NCBI GenBank assembly: GCA_019677205.1
Contig: JAAMXY010001026.1
Coordinates: forward strand, 1 to 64,000
Source of the DNA: Pinguiococcus pyrenoidosus
Taxonomy: Eukaryota; Sar; Pinguiophyceae; Pinguiochrysidales; Pinguiochrysidaceae
DNA: 64,000 bases
Direction of reading: 5' to 3'
The translations under genes and the position numbers were made by a program. This document shows positions 21,771 to 31,908 of the stretch, piece after piece (positions within the stretch are counted from its first letter, which is position 1; each line of letters starts with the position of its first letter). The notes under the pieces are model-generated. The model saw only the letters and a list, made by a program, of their open reading frames with translations. It ran no database searches and was not told where the DNA came from.

Positions 21771-23176
21771 GTTGAAGGTCAACGTTCGCTCAGAAAACAC
21801 TCGCCGAATCGCCGGTGGTGCTGTGAGATGGACCGAAGCTCTGCCACAGGCTGTGACGATCTCCTAGAGCGAGCGGATGATAGCTGCCAAAGGCCGAATG
21901 AAGGACGCGCTGAGGTGCGGCGCGCGGGATGGATCCGCGGGACCTAGCCAATGGGAGCTTGCTGTTGAGGATACGAGGGTATTTATTGGCTTAGATCGCA
22001 GTATTGTTTTTAAATATGGGTACCGCTGTAGAAACAGGGAAGAAGGAGTAGAAAGAACAGTCATCACAGTGGACGGTATCAGTAGCATGGAATCAATCTC
22101 GGTAGTAGGAAGTTGTTCGTAGGACGTAGGGAGGGAGCAATAGGCAGGCAAGCCACACTTGCCACGGGCAGACAGGTGAAGCCTGCGAAGGCGACGACAG
22201 CGCGTTTGAGAGCACCGCGCCGAAGCGGCAGAGGCAGAGCACGACCCGCTTCCGAGGCTCCCTCCAAAAGGCTGCTACCGAGACTGCCCTGGCTGTTTGA
22301 GTGCACGATCTCGTTCAATCCCTTTCCTTACGGCCGGGACAAGTACTGGAAGCACATCGCGCAAGAGCTTGCCGAAACTGGCTGCAGTTGACGATGAGGC
22401 ATGGTGCAAAACATCTGGAGACGGTTATCAATGGGAGTTGACGCCTCAGACAGGCACAAAATCTCAATTCACCGCATGGATGAAGGTGCACACACTCTTC
22501 TGTAGTTCAAGACGGGGGCCTTCCGCTTCTTCTCCTTCACGACACCGCCCCTCTGAGCACGGTGCGTCAAGAAGGCGTCCTGCTCCTCGGCCGTTCCGCC
22601 ATCGTCATCCGCTCGATAGTAGCTAGAGTCTCTGACGTCTAGTGCGCAGTTCAAATCCTAATCCGTCAGGGCAAACGATTGTGGTGATCAAATACAGTAA
22701 TTGATTAGACAAACGTAAGAGCATGCCACCCCACCGCAAATGATAGCCCTAACTTGTTCCTGAAACTGGTGCGGCACTGCTATCAGGCAAATCGGGTGAA
22801 CCTGATCGGCGCAAGACTCCGACGACGAAGCGTAGCGTCAGCTGCCGGGCGCATCCACAACGTCGGCGGTTCGACAATTTATGTGGCCACACGGAACGCA
22901 ATCAACAGCCACCGATTGGTCGCCGGAAAGGCGAATCATGAAAGACGCGAACAATAGCTGCTCCGCGCTGCTTTACCGTTCACTCTGTCGTCTTCCCTTC
23001 CAATTCAGCAGTGCTATGGCTGTGCGATCACCCGACAGTCAACTCAGCAGGCGGAAACAAAAGCTGTTGGCGCCAATCTTCCTGCTGCGAATCCGCGCGT
23101 CGTTCGCGGCGGACTTTGCCCGCGCGCGCCTCTCGCTCGCCTCTCGTGGGCCTACGCGCAAGTGGGGGCAGGCGCG
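21771..23176. other. 1.4-kb intergenic region without a supportable gene
   Basis: Divergent spacer between the plastid coiled-coil protein (-) and the unrecognised 536-aa protein (+). Several short open frames exist (for example 22113-22391 plus, 22079-22318 minus), but none has a recognisable domain or spliceable continuation. AT-rich islands at about 21960-22110 and 22640-22760 are the likeliest promoter or UTR zones. GTTCAAATCC at 22649-22658 resembles a tRNA B box, but no cloverleaf can be folded around it. Confidence 0.4.
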
Positions 23177-25080
23177 ATGGGCAACCAAATCGCGGCGCCG
23201 GGGGGCGTCACCACCCAACGCTTCCTCACGCTGGAGGAGGTGCTGAGCGGCCACCAGGCCTTTGCCGACTCGGACCAGCGCTCGGATCTGTCGGATCGGG
23301 AGACCAAGTTTGAGGTGAAGTTTGGAACATGCGACAGTGCGACGGACGACGCACAGGAATAGGGCGTGCCGCCAACGCGGTGGTGTTGGCTGCTGGGAGG
23401 AGGGAAACGAAGACATGTCCCCATGTATCTTGTCTTGGCTTAGCTTCGCTTCGTTTTTTTGGTTCTTCCCAATCTGCTGTTGTTGCGCTCCTCTGACCGC
23501 CCACGACGAAAATGCTTCAACGTCTTAGGCCTTCGGCTTTGGCGAGAAGAGGCGCGAGAGTGCGGACACCACCATCACGTCGCAGCTGGCGCAGCTGAAT
23601 TTGGGAGAGGACCTTTTGCAGGACCCGGCGCAGCCCAGCATCGAGGATCTCGACCTCCTCAACCGCGTGGTGTTGGACGCCTTCGACTTCGCCATCGCCT
23701 TGGAGCACATCAAGAAGTTCTCCACGTCGGCGGCGCGCTTCGCCGGGCTGGCGGCCGCGTCGTCCGGCCAATTCGTGCAGCTGCGCGAGGAGGACTTCCT
23801 CATCTCCGGCAAGTACCAGCAGCTGGCGGTGGATCTCACCACCGACCTGCACGACTTCTTCGGCGTGCCCAGCGAGGAGGAAGACCTGATCGAGCCGCCG
23901 CCGCGCGGCTCGCCCTTCGGCAACGGCTTCCGCAGGCGGAGCACGGCGGACCCGGCGCCCCTGCTGGGCGTGGCCACCAAGACAGCCTTCAGCTCCGGCA
24001 GCGTGAGCTCCGACATGCGGCTTTGGCAGATCGGCCACATCAACGAGCTCAGCAGCGAGCACGTCCGGCACTTCAAGCGCACGGGCGACTACGTGGTCAA
24101 GGCCATGGCGCAGGTGATAGAGCGGGGCAAGCACGGCGGCGACCCCAGCCGGTCGCCCTGCGGCGCGAGCCCCGGCTCGGCCGCCTTTCCCGAGCTCAGC
24201 CTCTGCACGCCCTGCGTGGAGAGCGCGGACGAGCGCGGCTTCTGCATCACCACGTCGCCCAGCTTCTCCGGCGGGGACGACTTCTCCATGATCGAGGACC
24301 AGAACGCCGAGGAGCTGGTCCACCGGGCGATGCTGCTGATCTACAACAACATGGCCCGGGGGGCCTTCGTGAACGTGGGCAGCCAGCGGCGAGTGTCCAA
24401 AGAGGTGCTCCTGAACGCCCTGAGGCTGTACCTCCTGCCCGTCGAGGCCTTCTGCGGGAGCAAGATCTTCATCCACGAAGGCTACACGCCGCATCACGGA
24501 GAGGCGCTGTGCGTGGAGTACCAGCTCCGGCCGTACGTCGGCACGAACATCCTCTTCGACGCGTACACCTACAAGTCGCCTCTGGGACAATGCTGCATTG
24601 GGGTAGAGGTAATGCTCGTGGACTTTGGGAGGCTGGCCTCCCCTCCCCTGCCTTGCCAACTCCTGCTCACGCCCGGCCTGCCTGCAGACTGCCAGCGTCC
24701 AGACGCAGAGGATCGACATCTTCACCTACACGAACAGCAAGAAGGCCCGCGTGAACAAGGACGATCAGATCGAAGCGTGCATCGGGAAGGGGACGGACAT
24801 CCAGGCGCTTCAGCAGATCCTTGGCTTGCTGGGGGCAAGCTACGTGATCCCGATCCGGACCGAGGTCGGCTTCGATCTGCTGGGCTTCGCCTGCCTCACC
24901 ATGGGGACACAGGAGATACGCAGGGGAGGCCTGGACTTTGTGTATGCCGTGGGACGAGAGGAGACCGCGGCAACTAGATGGTACATTGGGTCGAAGCCGC
25001 CGGAGGTCCAGAACCAGAACTTCACGGTGCGACCAAGTCCCGTCACGAGCGTACACTACGCGAACTTCACGGTCGTGTGA
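23177..25080 (+). CDS. Unrecognised 536-aa protein, possibly N-myristoylated
   Basis: Exons 23177-23314, 23529-24608, 24688-25080 (introns 214 and 79 nt; both phase 0). The start MGNQIAAPG has Gly2 and could be myristoylated, although residue 6 is Ala rather than Ser/Thr. The N-terminal third is helical and acidic. A central linker (about 150-260) is low-complexity. The C-terminal half alternates strand-like and helical segments (ALRLYLLPVEAFCGSKIFIH, EYQLRPYVGTNILFDAYTYK, GLLGASYVIPIRTEVGFDLL), and it ends VHYANFTVV. No catalytic signature or membrane segment was recognised. I cannot place it in a family. The exon structure is well supported because both joins retain frame and the codon pattern looks coding throughout. 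Confidence 0.7.
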
Positions 25081-25270
25081 TCGAGGCAGGTTGATGACCA
25101 GGGCGGGGGCTACCAAGCTCGCGACGAGCGTCGTATGTTGCTTAATTCTTCCTGTTTCCAGCGAGAGCTATCCGAGTGGCAAGAGAACGCGTTCTCAGAC
25201 ATTGGTACACAGCATGCTCCTCCTGCCCGCTCCCGGTGACCACTCGACCAGACCAAGTGCCATCGGGCGC

Positions 25271-26733
25271 TCAGTTGTGGAAGCCGTTCGGCATGCCGCC
25301 CATTCCTTGCATGCCCGGGTTGGGCATCCGGCCGTACGCCGCGCCAGCACCGTATCCGTAGCCGCCACCCGCGGGCGGAAAGCCGCCGCCCCCCGCGGGC
25401 GGAAAGCCGCCGCCCATGCCGCGGTGCATGCCACCTGCGCCGCCCATGGCTCCACCACCACCCATTCCGCGGTTCACGTTGCCGGCGCCACCCATGCCTC
25501 CGCGTCCCATACCGCGGTTCACGCCGCCGGCGCCGCTTATGAGTGTCATGCCCATGCCCATGTTCATGCCCATGCCCATACCCATGCCGGCCTGCTGGGG
25601 AAGCGGCTGCACCTGCTGGGACTGCATGGGCGGCTGGATCGGGATGCCGGGGTTCATGACCATCGCGGGCATGGTCATGACGGGCTGCGGCGGCCCCTTC
25701 CTGTTGGCCGCCGCCATCTGCGCCAGCGTCTTCTGCTGCGTCTTCTTCTTCGCGACTGCCTGGGGTTCTCGCACACTTGGCGTCGCGTTGATGTCGTCGA
25801 CATTCACCAGCGAGCGAATCGGATCCCACATGCTCTGCGCCTTCGCGTCCTCCGCCGTCAGCTCGGGCTCCAGCTCCTCGGGCTCCGGCTCGGCCTCCGC
25901 CGGGAAGAGCTGCAGCTGCTGTTGCTGCGGCGTGATGGACTTGACATCGTCCAGGAACGACATGCCGCCCGCCCTCGGCGGCGTCGCGCCGAACTTGGTC
26001 ATGTAGCCGCCCTCGCCGAAGGGGTCGAGCGCGCTGTTGGTGGCAAAGGCGTCGAAGGCAGGCGTCGGCGAAGCGGCCGATGGCGCTGCTTGGGCAGCTG
26101 CCTGCTCGCTTTGGGGGTCGAAGAGGCTGGACGACTGGCTCGTGTCGTTGCCCCAAGCACTCTCGTCCGTCTGAAGCCGGCGCGCGAAGGCCTCGTCGCT
26201 CTCGATCTGCTTGTGCTTCGCCTTGGCCTCCCGCTTGCGCTGCGCGATGACGCGGCTGGGGTCGTAGGCCAGCATGTCCAGGAAGTCCAGCCCGTTCACG
26301 TACATGCGGTAGTGATGGCGCCCGTCCTTGCCCATCTTGATGGTCACGCGGCAGTTGCGGCCTTCGACCTCGAACTCATGCTGCGCCTCGGCGTCTGAAG
26401 TCGCTTGCGTCTTATCAATTATCACACTGCCTGTGAGTGACCCACGCGAAAGCACGCCCAGGCAAAAAGCGTGAAGGGAGGTTTCGTGAGCCGAGCAGAA
26501 GACCCTCAGGCGCCTCACAGAAAGAGAGACGCACGCAGTTCGGTTGTCTATCTCTCACCGTCAAGCTTGATCTCGCGTTTGCCACTGACGAGCGAGTGGC
26601 GAAGAGTGACGTTGTGGTGCTCTCCCGTGTTCCCAAGGCAGAAGGTCCAGTGGATCTCCTTCTTCGTGCCTTTGATGCGCTTGCCCACATCTTCCTCCTC
26701 GTAGTAAACGCGCCTCGGAATCGTATCCGCCAT
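25271..26733 (-). CDS. FAIM-domain protein with long disordered Met/Gly-rich tail
   Basis: Exons 26733-26559 and 26430-25271 (128-nt intron, phase 1); 444 aa. Residues about 10-120 match the Fas apoptotic inhibitory molecule (FAIM) beta-sandwich: IHWTFCLGNTGEHHNVTLRH, SGKREIKLDG, then EFEVEGRNCRVTIKM and YRMYVNGLDF. FAIM in animals is a cytosolic protein linked to stress and aggregate protection. The remaining 300 residues are disordered. They contain FDPQ, FDAF and LDPFG motifs resembling adaptor-binding DPF/FxDxF peptides, a Gln run, and a C-terminal Met/Gly/Pro-rich tract with GMGMGM and repeated NRGMGGGG-like units. FAIM proteins are usually about 180-200 aa, so this is an extended form. 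Confidence 0.85.
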
Positions 26734-27898
26734 CGCGATGGTCGGGATGGCGCGGAGAGCTCAGAGACGCCGCGTCCTGCCACATATGTCTCTTGTCAGA
26801 CCTACGATCGTCTTCTGTGCCTCTGCGAAAGCATTCAGATCCTCTTCCGCCGTAGCGCTCAGAGGCTTCTCGCGTGTTCGGTCCTTGCTAGCGAGTCGCA
26901 TGACCAGTCGTACGACGCTTCCCACCCTCTCTGGGCGCCAAGCCACCAAGTCCGAACATGGCTCTTCTGCTCTCTCATAGGAATCACTAGATACCCCCAA
27001 GCCCTGCGTCCAGCTTCATCTCATCACTTCGCGTCCGCTTCAGTCCGGGTCCTCCGCTCTCTCCAGACGGCGGACGACACCGAAAGCTCTCTCCCCTCCG
27101 GCGCGCGAAAGCCCATCTTGTGCACCCGAAGCTGGGGCGGCCAGAGAGAAGGCGCGGAGAGCTGGACGTACCTACTGCACAGCGGAACACGAGCAGAAGA
27201 GACGCGCGACGGATCTCCTGGACAGAAGCTGGCGGAACGCGAAGCGGATTTGGCGCCTCCATCTCTTTCCACGAGGTTGAAACAGGGGAGCAGAAGGCCC
27301 CTTCCGCGCGGAGCTATGGGACGGGTGCGCTAGCGCAGCTCCGCTGCACTGCGCCGTAGTAAGCTTCGATTGGCTTCAATCGCCAAAGATAGTGCGGCGT
27401 CGACTGGCGGATGGGGTGCCAGGGCGTGGCCCGAGGATGCTTTGAGAAAGGGTAATAAGAAGGACGTATTCGACGGAGATTCGGGGCGCATCTCATAGAG
27501 GCGGACAGTTCATTCAGGCTCCGCGAGCGAATTGGCACGCTTGCGACCTTACGGTATCCACGCGCTCTACAGCGCTCGTCCGAGAATCCCAGGAAGTTCC
27601 CGTGGAGATTCGGTAGCGAAGTCAGCTGACGCCGGGATCTTCCTCTTTTCCTGGGACTTCTTCTTACAATTCTTGCAAAGCTCAAACTAGCAAAGCCCCG
27701 AAGTTTCAAAACCTTCAAAGAACAAATGCAATTTTCGCGCCAAAAAGCATCTGCAGATCTTCCAAAGTACCACCTTTCCGCTCCTCATAGCTTTTTGCAG
27801 CCTTCTGTGGCACTGGAATTGCTGGGGGGGCAGCGACTGAGAAATTTCGAATTGGGGGGGAGTACCACGGACGCGTCTTCAACAGGGCTCTGGGGGCC
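26734..27898. other. Divergent intergenic region, FAIM / CEP131-like
   Basis: This 1165-bp stretch lies between two divergent genes. Open frames across it are inconsistent and carry no recognised domain. Two short G runs flank 27825-27860 just upstream of the CEP131-like ATG. It presumably contains two 5' UTRs and promoters; I see no further structure. Confidence 0.4.
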
Positions 27899-30090
27899 AT
27901 GGCAACTCGGAAGATTGCCGCAGAGCTGCGCTCTCGCCTCGTGGCGCTCGGCGTGCAATTGGAGGACGGCGAGGCCAGAGCACATCTCCTCGAGCAGGCC
28001 CTGCGGCGGGAACAAGTGCGGCGGCAGACCTTGCTGAGGGAGCTATCCACCAAGCATGAGCGCGAGCAGTCGGAGCAGAAGGCGAGTCTTGAAGCGGAGC
28101 TCAAGCAGGTCTCCTCCGAGCTGGACGGCCTGCTGAAGACTAGGCAGCGGAGGACGCAGGAGGTCAAGGAGGTGCTTGCGGCGCTGAAGAAGGAGCGAGA
28201 AAGCGCGACTGCGGAGCGGAGAAAGGCTACTGACGTTGGAGAAGCAGCCGTCGTCGAGGCGAGGAAGGCCTGGCAGCAAGGCGCCAAAGCCCGCACGGAC
28301 AAGTGGATGGCGGACAAGACGGCAGAGATTCGGCAGCTGACCATGCAAGGACTGCAGCCTGAGCTAGATAGATTGGTGAGGCAGCATCAGATCGAGATCG
28401 AAGAGCTGGAGGCGAGGCATCGCGAGAAGCTGCGGGACTTGGAGACAGAGGCGCAAAGGAGGAGAGACGAGCTCTGCGTGGAGGTTCGCACTCACCGCAA
28501 GGAGGCGTGGAAGCTGGCGCAGAGGGAGCAGCAGGAGCGCTACGCTAGGGAGCTGAGGGCATTGGAACAGTCCGGTCACGAAGTCCGCCAGGCCTTTCGG
28601 CAAAACATGCTGCAGGAGCTGGCGGTGGAGGCACAGCGGCAGCAGCAGCGGCTCGAGAGGCGCGAGTCGGAGCACTCGGTCAAGCTCGCGTCCGAGCGGA
28701 GCGAGCAGCAAGGGCGGACGCAGAGCCTGCGGGAGCGCCATGCCGAGGAGCTCGCCGTGCTGAAGCGACAGCGCTCGACGGCGCTTGCCGCCGAGGATCG
28801 GCAGCTGGAGATTGAGAAGCAGGTCTGGGAGCAGGAGATCAAGAAGAAGCTGCTCGCAGAAGGAGCGGCCGTTCCCCCGGAGGAGAAGCAGAGGCTGAAG
28901 CGTGAACGCGACCGCCGGATCGAGGCGAAGATCCACGAGCTCGAGACGCGGACGCTTGAGGTAGAGCGTCTTCAGCAGAAGCGCTTCGAGGCAGAGAGGA
29001 CGCGTATCCGAGCCCATGCGACGAAGAAGGTCAACTCCGCCCGCGATGCGGCGTCCCAGTGGGCCAGAAGAGAAGCCGAAGCAATAAGCTCCGTAGAGGC
29101 GGGAATGACGCGGAAGCGGCGCGCCGAAACGGCAATCGTCGAGGCAAAGACCGCCTTCGACACTGCCAAACGAAGAGAACAGACGGCCAACGCCAAGGTC
29201 GAGGCTGAGAACTGCGCCTTCCGCAACGCAGTTGAGGAAAGTCGGCAAGCGAGCTCTGTCAAGGCAACAAAGGTTGATGGCGAGGTGGAGCAGCTGCGCA
29301 AAGAGCTGCAGCAGGTCGAAGCAGCTTTCAACGCTGTCGAGGCGCACTCGGCGCAGTCGCTGCGGGAAGCGGAGCAGCTTCAGGAATCGAAGATACAGCA
29401 AATTCACACGGAGACCAAGGAGCGACTCAATCGCCTGGACAAGGCCATGCAGGAGGCCAAGTCCGACTTGGAACTGGCCGCCCTCGAGCTGGCTCACACC
29501 CAGGGCTTGGCGGAAAGCTACGGGCTTGCGGAGACTGGCCCCCAGATAGACGATAGCGAAGTTGTGAACAAGGGGATTCATTCCAAGTTGCCGCCGTCGA
29601 TGCGGAAGACGAGACCGAGGCCTTGGACCGGCGTGCCGAAGCGGAGGGGGACAAGCTCGTCGCTGGGCTCAGCCGCAAGCGAGGCTACAGAGGACGTGCA
29701 TAGTAGTGGAGCGGTGCCTAGTAATAGGGCGGTGCCTAGTAATGGAGCGGTGCCTAGTTATGGAGCGGTGAGTTTCGGTTGTGCCGTCTCCAGCCATCTC
29801 GATCCGAAACCATTGCTGACGCCGGCAAGTTCCCATTCTTTTCTTTCCCGATGTATCTTTAGGACGGAGCAAGATTCCACAGGAGGAAGGCGGCTTCGTC
29901 GCGGGGGAGGAGGGACCTTTCGCGGCGACGTGATGGTGGTGGATTGAGTTCTGTGGCAGGTGTGGGCCAGAGCACCGCAGCAGAGAAGACGACGGGCGGG
30001 AAGGAGAATCTCGGCAGACCGTCCAAAGGGCGTATGATGGCGGGAGCGGAAGCTACGGCGTCGTCCCCAAAGCCACGGGAATCGCAATAG
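27899..30090 (+). CDS. CEP131: CEP131/AZI1-like coiled-coil centriolar protein
   Basis: Exons 27899-29767 and 29863-30090 (95-nt intron starting gtgagt, phase 0); 698 aa. Almost the whole first exon product (residues 1-550) is continuous coiled coil. Segments resemble the conserved C-terminal half of CEP131: QPELDRLVRQHQIEIEELEA, then the AWKLAQREQQ / QVWEQEIKKKL / RDRRIEAKIHELE succession, which matches the family's W...RE.E...EI+...RD+.IE..I..LE pattern. CEP131 is a centriolar-satellite and basal-body protein needed for cilium assembly. The C-terminus is Ser/Arg/Gly-rich and encoded partly by an 18-bp repeat. The match is to a coiled-coil family, so orthology is likely rather than proven. 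Confidence 0.7.
29699..29766 (+). repeat. 18-bp tandem repeat encoding PSNGAV
   Basis: Units of the form gtgcctagtaatggagcg occur 3.5 times just before the donor of the CEP131-like intron. The last unit merges into the 5' splice site (gagcg|gtgagt). Confidence 0.85.
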
Positions 30091-30299
30091 AATTCTTTCT
30101 TTCATCATCACTGGCGCACGCTTCCGGAGAACGTTTGGGGGGTCGATGCGAGGTGGGAGGTTTGCTGCATCCTTCATCCTGCAACCCCCAGAAAGCGGCT
30201 GGTGCCCCCGCGTCTATCGCCGGGGGCACCACACAGTCGAGACGTCACCAACAAGCCGGTCCTTCCTATGCTAGTCTGGATATACACACGCCCGCAAGA

Positions 30300-31487
30300 C
30301 TACTCGATCATGGTCTCGAGCCTGGCGATCGCCCCACACAGCGGGGGATAGGAAGCCGTGGAGATGAGGTTGTACTTAAGAACATCACCTCCGTCTTCCG
30401 TCTCTAGTTCAAAGCCTGCCGTGATCATCACCCCGAGGGCACCCTCCACGCCGAGAATCTTCTCGGACACCGACGCGTTCGTCATCCGCAGGCGCCGGAA
30501 CTTGCTGTCCGCATCCCCATGAGCTTGGTCCCGCACGCGCTTGAGCGCCTTGAGGAGGAGCGTCCCAGTATCCTGGACCCTTTCCTTGTCATTCGCCGCA
30601 AGCTGGATACACGCATTGTCCAGGTCTGCTTCCCAGTTCGGCGGCCCCGTAGCCTGGAAGGCGGTGGCAACATCTTCCGCGCTGATGCCTCGCGCAGCCA
30701 CCGGCGCCGCGGTTGGCGCCGGTGCAGGCATGCTCGGCCCGGCGTCACCCTCGCCCATCCCGGCCCGCAGCGCACTTGCCTGGCTGCTGGACGTCGACTT
30801 CGCCTCGTACGGATTGTATCCCTGGCGTCGGATGTCCTCCGCCTCCTTCCGCTTGGCCTTCTCCACCGCCCGCAGCACTTCGGGATCGGTGCTGTTCTCG
30901 AAAGTGGTGCTCGCCGGGGCGGGCCGCTCGCGCCTCGCCGCCCCTCGGCTCTGTCCAAAATTGTCATACTTCTTCTTCCGCGCCTCCGCGGCCGCAAGTC
31001 GCTGCTCTCGGGCGGCAGCGGCGCTGGAGCTGCCCGCTGACCTCGCTTGGGCTGCCGTCGCTGTGCTGCTCGCAGCTGCTCTGGGCTCTCCGCGGCCCCC
31101 GCGGCGAAACGTCACACTCACAGGCCTGGAGAGTCCCCTGAGACCCGCCATGAAGCTCTCGTAGTCTCCCACAGCGCTGTCCTCCAGCCGGACCACGGCG
31201 TCTCCGGCCTGAACATTGTGTTTCGCCGCCTCTCCACCCTATAGATTGGCCTCAGAAACGAATCTCTCGACTTCAGTGGGTATCTACTGCACCTCGATGA
31301 GCCCGGTGACCACGGGCAGTCCGTCCACGTCGCTCACGGTCATGCCAAGCTTGGATTTGGTGAAGGAAACCGTATAGATGTGGTTCCCAGCGGCGTCTGC
31401 CGAGCCCAGAACGTGGCCGCCCGCGCTCTGCCCACCGCGCGTGGCCTCGCTGATCTTGTTGCGGATGCTGTCGAGGAAGTTGGACAT
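30300..31487 (-). CDS. PDZ-PUB domain protein
   Basis: Exons 31487-31293 and 31238-30300 (54-nt intron, gtgcag...tatag, phase 0); 377 aa. The ATG at 31487 (SNFLDSIRNKISEATRGG) is preferred over an upstream non-ATG frame. Residues about 33-105 form a PDZ domain split by the intron (YTVSFTKSKLGMTVSDVDG, GLIEGGEAAKHNVQAGDAVV). Residues about 130-280 are a charged, Ala-rich linker. Residues about 285-370 form a PUB/PUG domain (LLLKALKRVRDQAHGDADSK, FRRLRMTNASVSEKILGVEG, GVMITAGFE), the module that binds the C-terminal tail of p97/CDC48 in PNGase and UBX proteins. The protein may recruit CDC48 to PDZ ligands; this is inference. It is convergent with the CEP131-like gene, 209 bp apart. Confidence 0.85.
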
Positions 31488-31908
31488 GCTGTACGAACGT
31501 GGCGCACGCGCCAAGGCCGCCAAAACTCGGCGCAAAGAAGGAAAGGACGTCGAAATCGAAAGACCTCGCGTTTGGTCAGCTGATGCCTTGGAATTAGGTC
31601 AGCTGATACTTTGGAGTACAGTCAGCTGATGCGTTGGAGTACAGTCAGCTGATGCTTTGGAGTACAGTCAGCTGATGTGGATGGTGATGGCGTCTACCTA
31701 GGAATATAGTCTGTAGTGTGTCTCTTGATAGTCTATGGAGAAGCGCACAATGGATAAACGGCAAAACGGCAACATGAATGCACAAAACAAGATACGAAGA
31801 AAGGAGCCACGAGTCCGGATGTCACAGCGAAGCTCCAAGATCCTCTGCTTCCCGCGCGTTTTGGGCCGTGTGGCGCTTCGGAGCGTCCGGCTCTGCGCGT
31901 TGTCGATC
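31488..31908. promoter_or_regulatory. Divergent region, PDZ-PUB / UBA3, with minisatellite
   Basis: This 421-bp stretch lies between divergent genes. It holds a 23-bp minisatellite (see 31575-31680) and an AT-rich block at 31695-31800. Each minisatellite unit contains the palindrome CAGCTG. Confidence 0.5.
31575..31680. repeat. 23-bp minisatellite, about 4.6 units
   Basis: Unit gtcagctgatgctttggagtaca, with four full copies carrying a few substitutions and a partial fifth. Each copy has CAGCTG (an E-box-type palindrome) at the same phase. Confidence 0.9.

Noticed and set aside
22113-22391. Short plus-strand frame ending in a DKYWKHIAQEL-containing segment
   Set aside because: Start is not ATG, there is no continuation by splicing and no homology recognised.
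22649-22658. GTTCAAATCC, a tRNA B-box-like sequence (also near 6669)
   Set aside because: No T-stem, acceptor stem or A box can be formed around either copy.
26437-27333. Plus-strand 298-codon frame opposite FAIM exon 1 and its upstream region
   Set aside because: Partly antisense to the FAIM exon, with no ATG-led domain. Composition is typical of non-coding shadow.
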